This document shows, piece after piece, positions 8,043-15,284 of a stretch of 26,624 nucleotides of DNA. The stretch comes from JBMTVT01 sp049451635 (lineage in GTDB: Bacteria; Bacteroidota; Bacteroidia; Flavobacteriales; Flavobacteriaceae): positions 1-26,624 of the forward strand of contig JBMTVT010000033.1 in NCBI GenBank assembly GCA_049451635.1. Reading direction: 5' to 3'. Every line of letters begins with the position of its first letter. Position 1 is the stretch's first letter. Below the pieces are notes generated by a model. It did not search any database and was not told the origin of the DNA. It saw only the letters and a list, made by a program, of their open reading frames with translations. The translations under genes were made by a program, and so were the position numbers.

Positions 8043-9590
8043 TTATTTAATTTGTTTACCATTTTTATCAAAAAAATGATATTCAAGGTATGTGTAAGCA
8101 TCTCTTGGTAAAACTTTAACCCATTTTTTGTGTTCAAAAAACCATTTTGAACGTACAGATGGAAAGCCTTTGGTTATAAAGGCTGCTATAAAAGGATGTG
8201 TGTTTAAGGTCACCTTATTATAGTCTTTTTTAAATAGTTTTTCAAGGTCGTGCGTTATTTTTTGCACGATTCCTATGGGCGCTTCAACCTCTGAGCCATT
8301 AATGATTTCATCAGGGTTTTCCTCACGAGTTTTAATGTTCATTTCTGGTTTGGTGCGCTGTCTTGTAATTTGTATCAATCCAAATTTACTTGGAGGCAAT
8401 ATTTTATGTTTTGCTCTATCATCTTTCATTTCATCACGAAAGTGATTGAACAGTTTTTGCCTGTTTTCAGCATTGGTCATATCTATAAAATCTACCACAA
8501 TTATACCGCCCATATCACGCAAGCGCAATTGTCTGGCAATTTCAGTGGAAGCAATTAAGTTAACTTCTAATGCTGTGTCCTCTTGGTTGTTGGCTTTGTT
8601 TGATCGGTTTCCGCTATTTACGTCTATAACATGAAGGGCTTCGGTATGTTCTATTACCAAATAGGCACCTTTTGCCATAGAAACGGTTTTTCCAAACGAG
8701 GTTTTTATCTGTCTTTCTATTCCAAATTTTTCAAAAATTGGAACATTTGATTGATATAATTTAACTATTGATTCTTTTTTTGGTGCAATTTCATGCACGT
8801 AATCTTTAATTTGAATGTAAAGCTCTTCATCATCCACAGTAATTCCTGTAAAGGTGTCATTGAATATGTCTCGTAAAATAGACGAGGCTTTATTCATTTC
8901 TCCTAATACTTTACTGGGGTGATGTGCTTTATGTAGCTTTTTACACATTGCCGTCCAACGACTAAGCAAATTTTGTAAATCTTTATCTAGTTCAGCTACT
9001 TTTTTGCCTTGTGCTACGGTACGTATAATAACGCCAAAACCTTGCGGAGTTATACTCTTTACAAGGCGTTTAAGACGGTCTTTTTCCTCTTTATCCTCTA
9101 TTTTTTGAGAAATAGAAATACGGTTGGAAAAAGGTACTAAAACAATATATCTACCAGCTATAGAAAGCTCAGAGCTTATTCTGGGCCCTTTTGTAGATAT
9201 AGGTTCTTTTACTATTTGTACTAATAGCGATTGATTAGATTTTAAGACGTCGGCAATTTTGCCATCTTTCTCAATATCTTTTTCAAATGGGAAGTTTTTT
9301 AAAGAAAAATCTTTTAGTTTACCTGTGCTTACACGTTTTGTGAATTTTAAAAGCGAAGGAAGTTTTGGTCCTAAATCATGATAATGCAAAAAAGCATCTT
9401 TTTCATATCCTACATTTACAAATGCAGCATTTAAACCAGGAACAGCTTTTCGTATTTTGGCTATAAACACATCACCAACTGAAAATTTATTCTCTCCTTT
9501 ATCTTTTTGTAATTCAATAAGTTTTCCATCTTTTAATAAGGCAAAATCAACATTTTCGGAACTAGATCGAATAATCAATTCTTTATCCAT
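8043..9590 (-). CDS. rng: Ribonuclease G/E family endoribonuclease
   Basis: I place the start at the ATG at 9590 (MDKELIIRSSS), not at the in-frame ATG 24 bp upstream, because the shorter form gives the usual family N-terminus. It is 515 residues long. An S1-like RNA-binding region occupies about residues 30-120 (VGDVFIAKIRKAVPGLNAAFVNVG). The DNase I-like catalytic part contains the two metal-binding Asp motifs HVIDVNSGN and GGIIVVDFIDM, followed by LIQITRQRTKP. It cleaves single-stranded RNA in rRNA maturation and mRNA turnover. The CPxC zinc-link that follows this region in E. coli RNase E/G is not present; the stretch reads NIKTREENPDE, and the whole protein contains one Cys. It follows HU and a tiny basic gene but is separated from them by a terminator and a leader with inverted repeats. 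Confidence 0.93.
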   Translation of the reverse strand: MDKELIIRSSSENVDFALLKDGKLIELQKDKGENKFSVGDVFIAKIRKAVPGLNAAFVNVGYEKDAFLHYHDLGPKLPSLLKFTKRVSTGKLKDFSLKNFPFEKDIEKDGKIADVLKSNQSLLVQIVKEPISTKGPRISSELSIAGRYIVLVPFSNRISISQKIEDKEEKDRLKRLVKSITPQGFGVIIRTVAQGKKVAELDKDLQNLLSRWTAMCKKLHKAHHPSKVLGEMNKASSILRDIFNDTFTGITVDDEELYIQIKDYVHEIAPKKESIVKLYQSNVPIFEKFGIERQIKTSFGKTVSMAKGAYLVIEHTEALHVIDVNSGNRSNKANNQEDTALEVNLIASTEIARQLRLRDMGGIIVVDFIDMTNAENRQKLFNHFRDEMKDDRAKHKILPPSKFGLIQITRQRTKPEMNIKTREENPDEIINGSEVEAPIGIVQKITHDLEKLFKKDYNKVTLNTHPFIAAFITKGFPSVRSKWFFEHKKWVKVLPRDAYTYLEYHFFDKNGKQIK

Positions 9591-9671
9591 TTTGTTAATT
9601 TTAATCCACCACATTTAGTGTGATAGATGGATTATACATTATTTTTTATCACAGGATTTTTAATATCCGTG

Positions 9672-9714
9672 GAGTTCAAAAAGCACTTAAAAGTGTTAAA
9701 AAATTCATGAACTC
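9672..9714 (-). promoter_or_regulatory. Nested inverted repeats upstream of rng
   Basis: Outer arms GAGTTC (9672-9677) and GAACTC (9709-9714) enclose an inner hairpin CACTT-AA-AAGTG (9684-9695). The structure lies about 80-125 bp upstream of the rng start and after the preceding terminator. It could be a folded mRNA leader or a regulator site; the transcription start is not known. Confidence 0.4.
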
Positions 9715-9745
9715 ATTTCAAAGAACTTGTTGTGTTTTAAATCAA

Positions 9746-9772
9746 AAAAAGTAGTCAATCTAACTACTTTTT
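9746..9772 (-). terminator. Terminator after the 30-codon basic gene
   Basis: AAAAAGTAGT (9746-9755) pairs with ACTACTTTTT (9763-9772) across a 7-nt loop. On the minus strand it begins 5 bp after the stop of the small gene and ends in a T run. It separates the HU unit from rng. Confidence 0.75.
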
Positions 9773-9776
9773 CGAT

Positions 9777-9869
9777 CTATTTTTTCTTTTTGTGACGGTT
9801 AGCGCGTCTACGTTTTTTACGTTTGTGCGTCGCTACCTTATGTCTTTTACGTTTTTTACCACTTGGCAT
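9777..9869 (-). CDS. 30-residue highly basic protein, probable ribosome-associated small protein
   Basis: The ATG at 9869 opens a 30-codon frame beginning MPSGKKRKRHKVATHKRKK and ending RHKKKK, stop TAG at 9777. About two thirds of residues are Lys, Arg or His, with no acidic residue. It is flanked by HU upstream (41 bp) and a terminator directly downstream, which supports a real gene. I recall near-identical short proteins across Bacteroidota, usually annotated hypothetical. Composition and motif spacing resemble the bS22/mS38 (AURKAIP1/COX24) type of tiny ribosomal protein, so an rRNA-binding role is likely but inferred. Co-transcription with HU would tie its expression to growth. Confidence 0.75.
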   Translation of the reverse strand: MPSGKKRKRHKVATHKRKKRRRANRHKKKK

Positions 9870-9909
9870 AAATAGTGTCTTTTTAAATTAATAATTATTT
9901 TTTAATGAT

Positions 9910-10200
9910 TTATTTAACGTCTACATTAGTTTTAACACCTTCAACAAAAACTTTTGCAGGTTTAAATGCAGGAATATTGTGTGCTGGAATTTTTATTGTT
10001 GTATTTTTTGATATGTTTCTTCCGGTTTTTTCAGCTCTTGTTTTAATAATAAAGCTTCCAAAACCTCTTAAATAAACATTATCACCACTTTCTAATGATG
10101 TTTTTACTTCTTCCATAAAAGTTTCAACAGTTGCTTGAACATCACCTTTTTCAATTCCTAATTTTTCAGAAATTTTTGCTACTAAATCAGCCTTGGTCAT
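9910..10200 (-). CDS. hup: HU/IHF-family DNA-binding protein
   Basis: The 96-residue protein has the normal length and architecture of HU: an alpha-helical dimerisation part (MTKADLVAKISEKLGI), the conserved GFGSF (about residues 46-50), the DNA-grasping arm with GRN and IPAHNIPAFKP, and a short extended tail. It bends and compacts DNA as a homodimer. In this order it precedes the 30-codon basic gene on the same strand. It has a clear Bacteroidota promoter upstream and is divergent from mutY. Confidence 0.95.
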   Translation of the reverse strand: MTKADLVAKISEKLGIEKGDVQATVETFMEEVKTSLESGDNVYLRGFGSFIIKTRAEKTGRNISKNTTIKIPAHNIPAFKPAKVFVEGVKTNVDVK

Positions 10201-10243
10201 TTTAATATGTTATTTTTTATGTTACTATAAATTTAAAGGGATG

Positions 10244-10276
10244 CAAATATAGGAATTTAAAATTCAATATTTCAAA
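10244..10276 (-). promoter_or_regulatory. Bacteroidota-type promoter of the HU gene
   Basis: On the minus strand, TTTG (10273-10276) is followed after 21 bp by TATATTTG (10244-10251), matching the flavobacterial TTG-N17-23-TAnnTTTG consensus. Predicted transcription starts near 10237, giving a leader of about 37 nt. Confidence 0.75.
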
Positions 10277-10309
10277 CCTAATTCATTAAAATTTAAGTTT
10301 ATAAACGTT

Positions 10310-10317
10310 TATTTTTG
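10310..10317 (+). promoter_or_regulatory. Candidate -7 box upstream of mutY
   Basis: TATTTTTG matches TAnnTTTG and lies 21 bp before the mutY ATG, implying a very short leader. No convincing -33 element is seen. It is back-to-back with the HU promoter. Confidence 0.5.
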
Positions 10318-10338
10318 TTCAACCTATAGATTAAATTA

Positions 10339-11379
10339 ATGATATTTTCTAAAACACTAATACATTGGTATTCAAATAATAAGAGGATTTTGCCATGGCG
10401 AGAAACCAAAAATCCATATCATATTTGGCTATCAGAAATCATTTTACAGCAAACACAGGTTAAGCAGGGGCTGCCATATTATGAAGCTTTTGTTTTAAAA
10501 TATCCAACAATTTTCCATCTCGCAAATGCTAAAGAAAGTGAGGTTTTAAAATTATGGCAGGGACTTGGATATTATTCTCGTGCAAGAAATTTACATACTA
10601 CTGCAAAATATGTTGCCAATGATTTAAAAGGTGAATTTCCGAAAACACATAAAGAACTATTAAAACTAAAAGGCGTAGGCGATTATACAGCCAGCGCGAT
10701 AGCGTCCATATGTTTTAATGAAGCATCGGCAGTGGTTGATGGTAATGTATATAGAGTGCTGTCTCGCTATTTTGGAATTAAAACCCCGATAAATTCTTCT
10801 AAAGGAGCCAAAGAATTTAAAGTTCTAGCACAAGAGTTAATAGATAAAAGCAATCCTGCCGAATTTAACCAAGCTATTATGGAGTTTGGGGCTACCCAAT
10901 GTAAACCCAATAACCCGCTCTGCCATAATTGTCCATTAAGTGAAAGCTGTATGGCATTCAACGAAAACAAAATAGATGAATTACCAGTTAAAATTAAACT
11001 GGCCAAAGCAAAGAAAAAGTATTTTAATTTTTTGGTATTTATTTCAGAGGATGGGAGAACTATTCTTGAAAAACGCGAGGGAAAAGGTATTTGGCAAAAT
11101 TTATATCAATTTCCTTTAATGGAAACCCAAAAAAATATTGATGAAAATAAGGTTAGAGTCCTGCTTGAAAATCATGACTATATTAATGGAAAACCGTTTA
11201 AAGTATCTTTATATAACCAAGAGCCAATTGTACATAAACTATCTCATCAACATTTATATACCAAGTTTTGGATTATTGATGTAGACCAACTCGCTGTTGC
11301 AGGTATTTACGCAAATAAAATACACGATTTTGCTGTGCCCATTTTAATTGGAAATTTTATTGAGGCGTTTAATTTTTAA
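10339..11379 (+). CDS. mutY: A/G-specific adenine DNA glycosylase MutY
   Basis: The 346-residue protein removes adenine mispaired with 8-oxoguanine. It shows catalytic Glu33 in LSEIILQQTQV, the helix-hairpin-helix LKGVGDYTASAIAS (110-123), catalytic Asp134 in VVDGNVYRV, and a 4Fe-4S cluster loop with Cys188, 195, 198 and 204 (C-X6-C-X2-C-X5-C). A C-terminal NUDIX-like domain follows from about residue 225 and recognises 8-oxoG. Length fits the family. It is divergent from HU and precedes ssb, as in other Flavobacteria. Confidence 0.96.
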   Translation: MIFSKTLIHWYSNNKRILPWRETKNPYHIWLSEIILQQTQVKQGLPYYEAFVLKYPTIFHLANAKESEVLKLWQGLGYYSRARNLHTTAKYVANDLKGEFPKTHKELLKLKGVGDYTASAIASICFNEASAVVDGNVYRVLSRYFGIKTPINSSKGAKEFKVLAQELIDKSNPAEFNQAIMEFGATQCKPNNPLCHNCPLSESCMAFNENKIDELPVKIKLAKAKKKYFNFLVFISEDGRTILEKREGKGIWQNLYQFPLMETQKNIDENKVRVLLENHDYINGKPFKVSLYNQEPIVHKLSHQHLYTKFWIIDVDQLAVAGIYANKIHDFAVPILIGNFIEAFNF

Positions 11380-11466
11380 AGTGAACACGTACAATAAATT
11401 TACTTTTTTTGCTAACAAGCACTTGCAATCATAAATTTTTATTAATTTTAAAAAAACTAGAAGACA

Positions 11467-11483
11467 AATCATTTTTAATGATT
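11467..11483. promoter_or_regulatory. Inverted repeat AATCATT-N3-AATGATT upstream of ssb
   Basis: Perfect 7-bp arms around TTT lie about 11 bp upstream of the ssb -7 box, in the -33 region. It may be an operator, but the AT-rich composition makes chance occurrence possible. Confidence 0.25.
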
Positions 11484-11493
11484 AGTAATTCAG

Positions 11494-11501
11494 TAATTTT
11501 G
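11494..11501 (+). promoter_or_regulatory. Candidate -7 box for ssb-gldE-gldD
   Basis: TAATTTTG matches TAnnTTTG, 21 bp before the ssb ATG. The genes from ssb to gldD are tightly packed, so this could drive all three. Confidence 0.5.
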
Positions 11502-11522
11502 CTACCCTAAAAAAATCAAATT

Positions 11523-11963
11523 ATGTCAGGTACACTAAATAAAGTAATGCTTATTGGGCATTTGGGCGATGAAGTAAAAATGCATTATTTTGATGATAAA
11601 AATTGCGTTGGTAGATTTCCATTGGCAACAAACGAAACCTATACCAGTAAACAAACAAACGAACGCGTAACCAACACCGAATGGCATAATATTGTGGTAA
11701 GAAATAAAGCTGCTGAAATTTGTGAAAAATATTTAAGCAAAGGAGATAAAGTGTACATAGAAGGTAGGTTAAAAACAAGAAAATGGCAAGATGAAAAAGG
11801 AAATGATAGGTATTCTACCGAGATACAGTGTACAGATTTTACTTTTCTTACTACAAAAAAAGAAAGCGAAAGTAATGCATCAAACGCTCCCCAAAAACCT
11901 ATGATTAGTAATCAAGAAAGTAACGAGCCAATTGATAATGAGAATGATGATCTTCCATTTTAA
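11523..11963 (+). CDS. ssb: Single-stranded DNA-binding protein
   Basis: The 146-residue protein has an N-terminal OB-fold (about 1-110), with MSGTLNKVMLIGHLGDEV, the WHNIVVRNKAAEICEKYL segment and VYIEGRLKTRKW. A disordered, polar linker follows, then the acidic protein-interaction tail ending DDLPF. It protects single-stranded DNA in replication and repair and recruits partners through the tail. It begins a unit with gldE (21 bp gap) and gldD. The coupling of ssb with gliding genes is a known flavobacterial arrangement. Confidence 0.95.
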   Translation: MSGTLNKVMLIGHLGDEVKMHYFDDKNCVGRFPLATNETYTSKQTNERVTNTEWHNIVVRNKAAEICEKYLSKGDKVYIEGRLKTRKWQDEKGNDRYSTEIQCTDFTFLTTKKESESNASNAPQKPMISNQESNEPIDNENDDLPF

Positions 11964-11984
11964 GTTTAACTAAAGCACTAGTAT

Positions 11985-13289
11985 TTGGATCCCGACCCTT
12001 CGAGTTTTATGCCCTTAATTATGACAATTGATTTTTCAGTTGTTTTTGGTTTTGCTCTCTTGTTTTTGCTTTTAGCTTGTTCTGCATTAATTTCTGGAGC
12101 TGAAGTGGCTTTGTTTTCATTAAATAGAACTGATGTTGAGGATGGATTGGAGACAAAATCCAAACGTATTCAAATTATCTTAAAGTTATTGGAGCGTCCA
12201 AAAAAATTACTAGCAACTATACTTGTGGCCAATAATTTTATAAACATTGGCATTGTTATTTTGTTTGCCTATTTAAGTGGCGATTTATTTATGGGCATAA
12301 CTTCCGAAATATTACGCTTTGTAGTTGAGGTTGTAATTGTTACGTTTTTAATTTTACTATTTGGCGAAATTTTACCTAAAATTTATGCCAGCCGAAATAA
12401 TTTAAAGTTTGCGATTTTTATGGCATACCCACTTCGGGTTTTAGATGTACTATTATCGCCAGTAAGTTTACCTATGCGAAGTGTTACTTTAGCAATTCAT
12501 AACAAATTGGGAAGGCAAAAATCTAATTTAAGTATCAATCAATTATCTCAAGCATTAGAGTTAACAAGTGATGAAGATACCACAAAAGAAGAACATAAAA
12601 TTTTACAAGGCATTGTGTCCTTTGGGAATACTGATACAAAACAGGTTATGCGACCTCGCATTGATATTTTTGCGTTAAACATAGATCAAAAATATTCTGA
12701 AATCATGCCCGAAATAGTCGCTAATGGTTACTCCAGAATCCCTGTTTATAAAGACAATATGGATACCATTAAAGGTATTCTTTATGTTAAAGACTTATTG
12801 CCATATATAGATAGAAAACAATTTGATTGGACCACTTTGATACGTGAACCGTTTTTTGTTCCAGAAAACAAAAAGCTCGATGATTTAATGGCGGAGTTTC
12901 AGGAAAAGAAAGTGCATTTGGCAGTTGTAGTTGATGAATACGGAGGGACATCAGGATTAATATCCCTTGAAGATATTATTGAAGAAATAGTTGGGGATAT
13001 AAGTGATGAGTTTGATGATGAAGACTTGACCTATTCTAAACTAGACGACAATAATTATGTGTTTGAGGGCAAAACAGCTTTAAAGGATTTCTATAAAATT
13101 ATTAAGGTTAAAGACGATGTCGTTTTTGAAGAAAACAAAGGAGAAGCTGAGACCATTGCAGGATTTGTTTTAGAAATATCTGGAAGTTTCCCAAAATTAA
13201 ATAGTAAAATAAATTTTAAAAATTACGTTTTCACTATTGAAGCTATGGATAAAAAGCGTATTAAGCTTGTAAAGTTTACAATAACGTAA
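11985..13289 (+). CDS. gldE: Gliding motility protein GldE (CorC/HlyC-type membrane protein)
   Basis: The 434-residue protein begins at a TTG (11985), giving the MDPDPSS N-terminus usual for GldE. Domain order is DUF21/CNNM transmembrane domain (about 18-190, four hydrophobic segments, ISGAEVALFSL at 36-46), a CBS pair (about 220-340, with MRPRID, YSRIPVYKDN and VVVDEYGGTSGLISLED), and a C-terminal CorC/HlyC domain. This is the architecture of Mg/Co transport-related proteins. GldE supports GldD and the gliding/type IX secretion apparatus in Flavobacterium johnsoniae. The stop overlaps the gldD start by one base (TAATG), which indicates translational coupling. Confidence 0.92.
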   Translation: MDPDPSSFMPLIMTIDFSVVFGFALLFLLLACSALISGAEVALFSLNRTDVEDGLETKSKRIQIILKLLERPKKLLATILVANNFINIGIVILFAYLSGDLFMGITSEILRFVVEVVIVTFLILLFGEILPKIYASRNNLKFAIFMAYPLRVLDVLLSPVSLPMRSVTLAIHNKLGRQKSNLSINQLSQALELTSDEDTTKEEHKILQGIVSFGNTDTKQVMRPRIDIFALNIDQKYSEIMPEIVANGYSRIPVYKDNMDTIKGILYVKDLLPYIDRKQFDWTTLIREPFFVPENKKLDDLMAEFQEKKVHLAVVVDEYGGTSGLISLEDIIEEIVGDISDEFDDEDLTYSKLDDNNYVFEGKTALKDFYKIIKVKDDVVFEENKGEAETIAGFVLEISGSFPKLNSKINFKNYVFTIEAMDKKRIKLVKFTIT

Positions 13290-13870
13290 TGATGAAGAAA
13301 TTATATACACTGCTTATAGTTATAGGTTGTTTTTCGTGCGGAGAAGATTATGTTCCAAAACCTAAAGCTTACTTGCGTTTAGAATACCCTAATGCTAAAT
13401 ACGTTGATGATAACCTGGACTTGCCTTTTTCATTTGAAAAAAATTTGCTGGCAACAAAAGTAGTATCTAAGGAATTGAAAGCAACCACAACAAGCTATGG
13501 AGTTAATTTAGAATACCCATCCTTAAAAGGCACTATATTTTTAACCTACAAAGCCGTTGATAATGATAAAAACAATTTGGAAGCTTTTTTAAAAGACGCT
13601 CAAAAATTCACTTTAGAACACACCCAAAAAGCTGATGAAATACCAGCATATCCTTATGAAAACAAAAAACATAAAGTATATGGGGTGCTATCGGAAGTAA
13701 AAGGAAATGTAGCATCGCAAGCTCAATTTTATGTAACCGATAGTGTCAATCATTTTTTAACAGGCTCTTTATATTTTTATGTCAAACCAAACTACGATTC
13801 TATATTGCCGGCAGCTAACTATTTACAAAAAGACATTAGGCATATTATGGAAACGGTTACATGGAAATAA
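13289..13870 (+). CDS. gldD: Gliding motility lipoprotein GldD
   Basis: The 193-residue protein has a lipoprotein signal; the best lipobox is VIGC (Cys14), with a second Cys at 17. The mature start GEDYVPKPKAYLRLEYP is the family hallmark. In F. johnsoniae GldD is an essential gliding and type IX secretion lipoprotein, with GldE as genetic partner. Two ATG codons are adjacent; the first overlaps the gldE stop. A strong terminator begins at the stop codon, closing the ssb-gldE-gldD unit. Confidence 0.92.
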   Translation: MMKKLYTLLIVIGCFSCGEDYVPKPKAYLRLEYPNAKYVDDNLDLPFSFEKNLLATKVVSKELKATTTSYGVNLEYPSLKGTIFLTYKAVDNDKNNLEAFLKDAQKFTLEHTQKADEIPAYPYENKKHKVYGVLSEVKGNVASQAQFYVTDSVNHFLTGSLYFYVKPNYDSILPAANYLQKDIRHIMETVTWK

Positions 13871-13903
13871 AAAAGCATTTTGAAGAAATCAAAATGCTTT
13901 TTT
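13871..13903. terminator. Bidirectional terminator between gldD and the convergent HMA lipoprotein gene
   Basis: AAAAGCATTTTGA (13871-13883) pairs perfectly with TCAAAATGCTTTT (13889-13901) across a 5-nt loop, with A and T tracts on both sides. It serves both converging genes. Confidence 0.88.
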
Positions 13904-13924
13904 ATATGATAAAGGTTTTATTAC

Positions 13925-14425
13925 TTAAGCTTTTTTAATGCAACATGCTTTTTTGCAATCTGAGGCACAAGCTGTTTTTTCTACTTCCTTTTTATTTGCA
14001 CAACAAGGTTTCGTGCAATTTTCATCGCAAGGCTTTTTTGTTGAAAAATAAGTTACAGTTTTCATATCGCTAACTTTATATGTATCTGAAACACCGGTAA
14101 CTGTTTTTTCCAATAACGCTGGAGTTATCTTAGCCTCGTCATATTCTACCATAGCTAATTTTTTATCAAAATCTACTGTAGAAGATTTAACACCATCCAT
14201 TTTTGCTATCTTTTTTTCTATGGTTGCCGCACAACCAACAGCACAGGTCATTCCATCAATAGTAAATTCTGCTTTGGCATACGTTGCATTAGGATCTAGT
14301 TTCTTTGCGGTTTCGGTCTCTGCTTCTATGCTTACAGTTTTAATTTCAGGCTTCGCTTCGTTTTTACAACCAGTTATTGAAGATGAAATTAAAGCTGCAA
14401 AAAAGAGATATTTTATGGTTTTCAT
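13925..14425 (-). CDS. Cysteine-rich lipoprotein with a heavy-metal-associated (HMA-like) domain
   Basis: The 166-residue protein has a lipobox ITGC (Cys20). Residues about 50-120 form an HMA-like ferredoxin fold with FTIDGMTCAVGCAATIEKK; the metal-binding pair is Cys61 and Cys65, a C-X3-C rather than the classical C-X2-C of CopZ-type domains. The tail (132-162) contains two copies of C-X3-C-X3-CC: Cys133/137/141/142 and Cys153/157/161/162. The protein probably binds Cu(I) or another soft metal in the periplasm as an envelope-anchored chaperone or buffer. It is monocistronic with its own TAnnTTTG promoter. Its convergence with gldD is probably incidental. Metal identity is inferred. Confidence 0.85.
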   Translation of the reverse strand: MKTIKYLFFAALISSSITGCKNEAKPEIKTVSIEAETETAKKLDPNATYAKAEFTIDGMTCAVGCAATIEKKIAKMDGVKSSTVDFDKKLAMVEYDEAKITPALLEKTVTGVSDTYKVSDMKTVTYFSTKKPCDENCTKPCCANKKEVEKTACASDCKKACCIKKA

Positions 14426-14454
14426 TTGAGTTTGTTTTAAATGAATTTAGGATG

Positions 14455-14462
14455 CAAAATTA
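14455..14462 (-). promoter_or_regulatory. Candidate -7 box of the HMA lipoprotein gene
   Basis: TAATTTTG on the minus strand matches TAnnTTTG, 30 bp before the ATG at 14425. A GAA-CG-TTC-TA-GAA array lies immediately upstream in the promoter spacer. Confidence 0.6.
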
Positions 14463-14469
14463 CTAAATA

Positions 14470-14484
14470 AGAACGTTCTAGAAG
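14470..14484. promoter_or_regulatory. GAAnnTTCnnGAA array, candidate operator
   Basis: AGAACGTTCT (14470-14479) is a perfect palindrome that overlaps TTCTAGAA, making three alternating GAA/TTC units spaced by two bases. It lies between the -7 box and the expected -33 element of the HMA lipoprotein gene, where a MerR- or ArsR-type metalloregulator could act. The regulator is not identified. Confidence 0.35.
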
Positions 14485-14503
14485 ATTAAAAAGTCTTTAA
14501 AAA

Positions 14504-14725
14504 ACCCGTTGTGCATTATGATTTAAAATAAAAAAGTTGTTCATAATACTGATAATCAGTAAATTGTTTTATCGATAAAGCATTAACGATAAACAACTTA
14601 AATGCAAATTACGAAAGAATAATGAAAGTATTAAGAAAAATATTAAAAGAACAACTTTTAAGCTATCAAAGACGTCAACCAAAGCTCAGCGATTTAGAGC
14701 TCAGTCCTTAAACCTATTCACATAA
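14504..14725 (+). mobile_element. Probable 5' remnant of an IS982-family insertion sequence
   Basis: A short frame starts at ATG 14622 and reads MKVLRKILKEQLL, then SYQRRQPKLSDLELS before a stop at 14709. The QPKLSDLEL motif matches my recollection of the N-terminus of IS982-type transposases, which continue with ISLNLTAEY. An imperfect SLNL reading follows here after small indels. About 118 bp upstream, ACCCGTTGTGCATTA (from 14504) could be the left terminal inverted repeat, since IS982 ends begin with ACCC. The catalytic part and right end are missing. The identification rests on a short motif and is tentative. Confidence 0.4.
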
Positions 14726-15165
14726 TACCATAGCTACAACTATGGGCATAACAATCAACCTATGGCGCACTTATGGGGAGCTAATTTAAGTGAATCGATA
14801 GTTATTGGGCGTTATCGTTATAAAGCTGGTTTGCTGGTGCTAAATTTATTTTTGGAACTCGAGGATTCGATTTTAACAATGGCACCGATAATTTTAGCTA
14901 TGGTGCAGATGTGTATAGAAGTTATGACGACAGACCTTTTGATACAGGTGTAAAAGTGGGTCAAGGTATAAAAACAACAACCTTTAATGGTAATTTACAA
15001 GCAGGTTATGTAATAAAGCCAGCTTCCAACTTAAAGATTTTTACCGATATTGCCATTAGAAATTTTAATCCTGAAGCTACAACTGCAACGACCTTTAAAA
15101 GTAATACGGTTTGGTTTAATTTTGGGTTGCGTACAGATTTGTTTAATTGGTATTTTGATTTTTGA
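14726..15165 (+). pseudogene. RemB-like outer-membrane/gliding protein, 3' remnant with a frameshift
   Basis: A first frame gives YNYGHNNQPMAHLWGAN and SIVIGRYRYKA up to 14827. The next frame then gives FAGAKFIFGTRGFDFNNG, DVYRSYDDRPFDTGVKVGQG and, after more beta strands, LRTDLFNWYFDF and TGA at 15165. Restoring a single T before 14828 (KA-W-FAG) joins them. The pattern is the C-terminal barrel part of a Bacteroidota outer-membrane protein; I believe it is RemB, an accessory gliding protein of about 550 residues, though other related barrel families are possible. The 5' three quarters are gone and the fragment directly abuts the probable IS982 relic. Confidence 0.6.
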
Positions 15166-15217
15166 TGAATTCTAGCTGAACTAGTTTTAGCATCTCGCTT
15201 TTTTGTAATCAAAACCA

Positions 15218-15248
15218 TTGCTCAAGATGCATTTATAAAGTATCTTTG
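15218..15248 (+). promoter_or_regulatory. Bacteroidota-type promoter of the oxidase assembly cluster
   Basis: TTG (15218-15220), a 20-bp spacer and TATCTTTG (15241-15248) match TTG-N17-23-TAnnTTTG. It lies 37 bp before the TTG start of cyoE and probably drives the cluster. Confidence 0.75.
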
Positions 15249-15284
15249 CACTCGCAAAACAAAACCTAATAAGGTAAATTTACA

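Noticed and set aside
9588..9614. Upstream in-frame ATG for rng adding MWWIKINK
   Set aside because: The eight extra residues are not part of the family N-terminus, which begins at the MDKELIIRSS segment.
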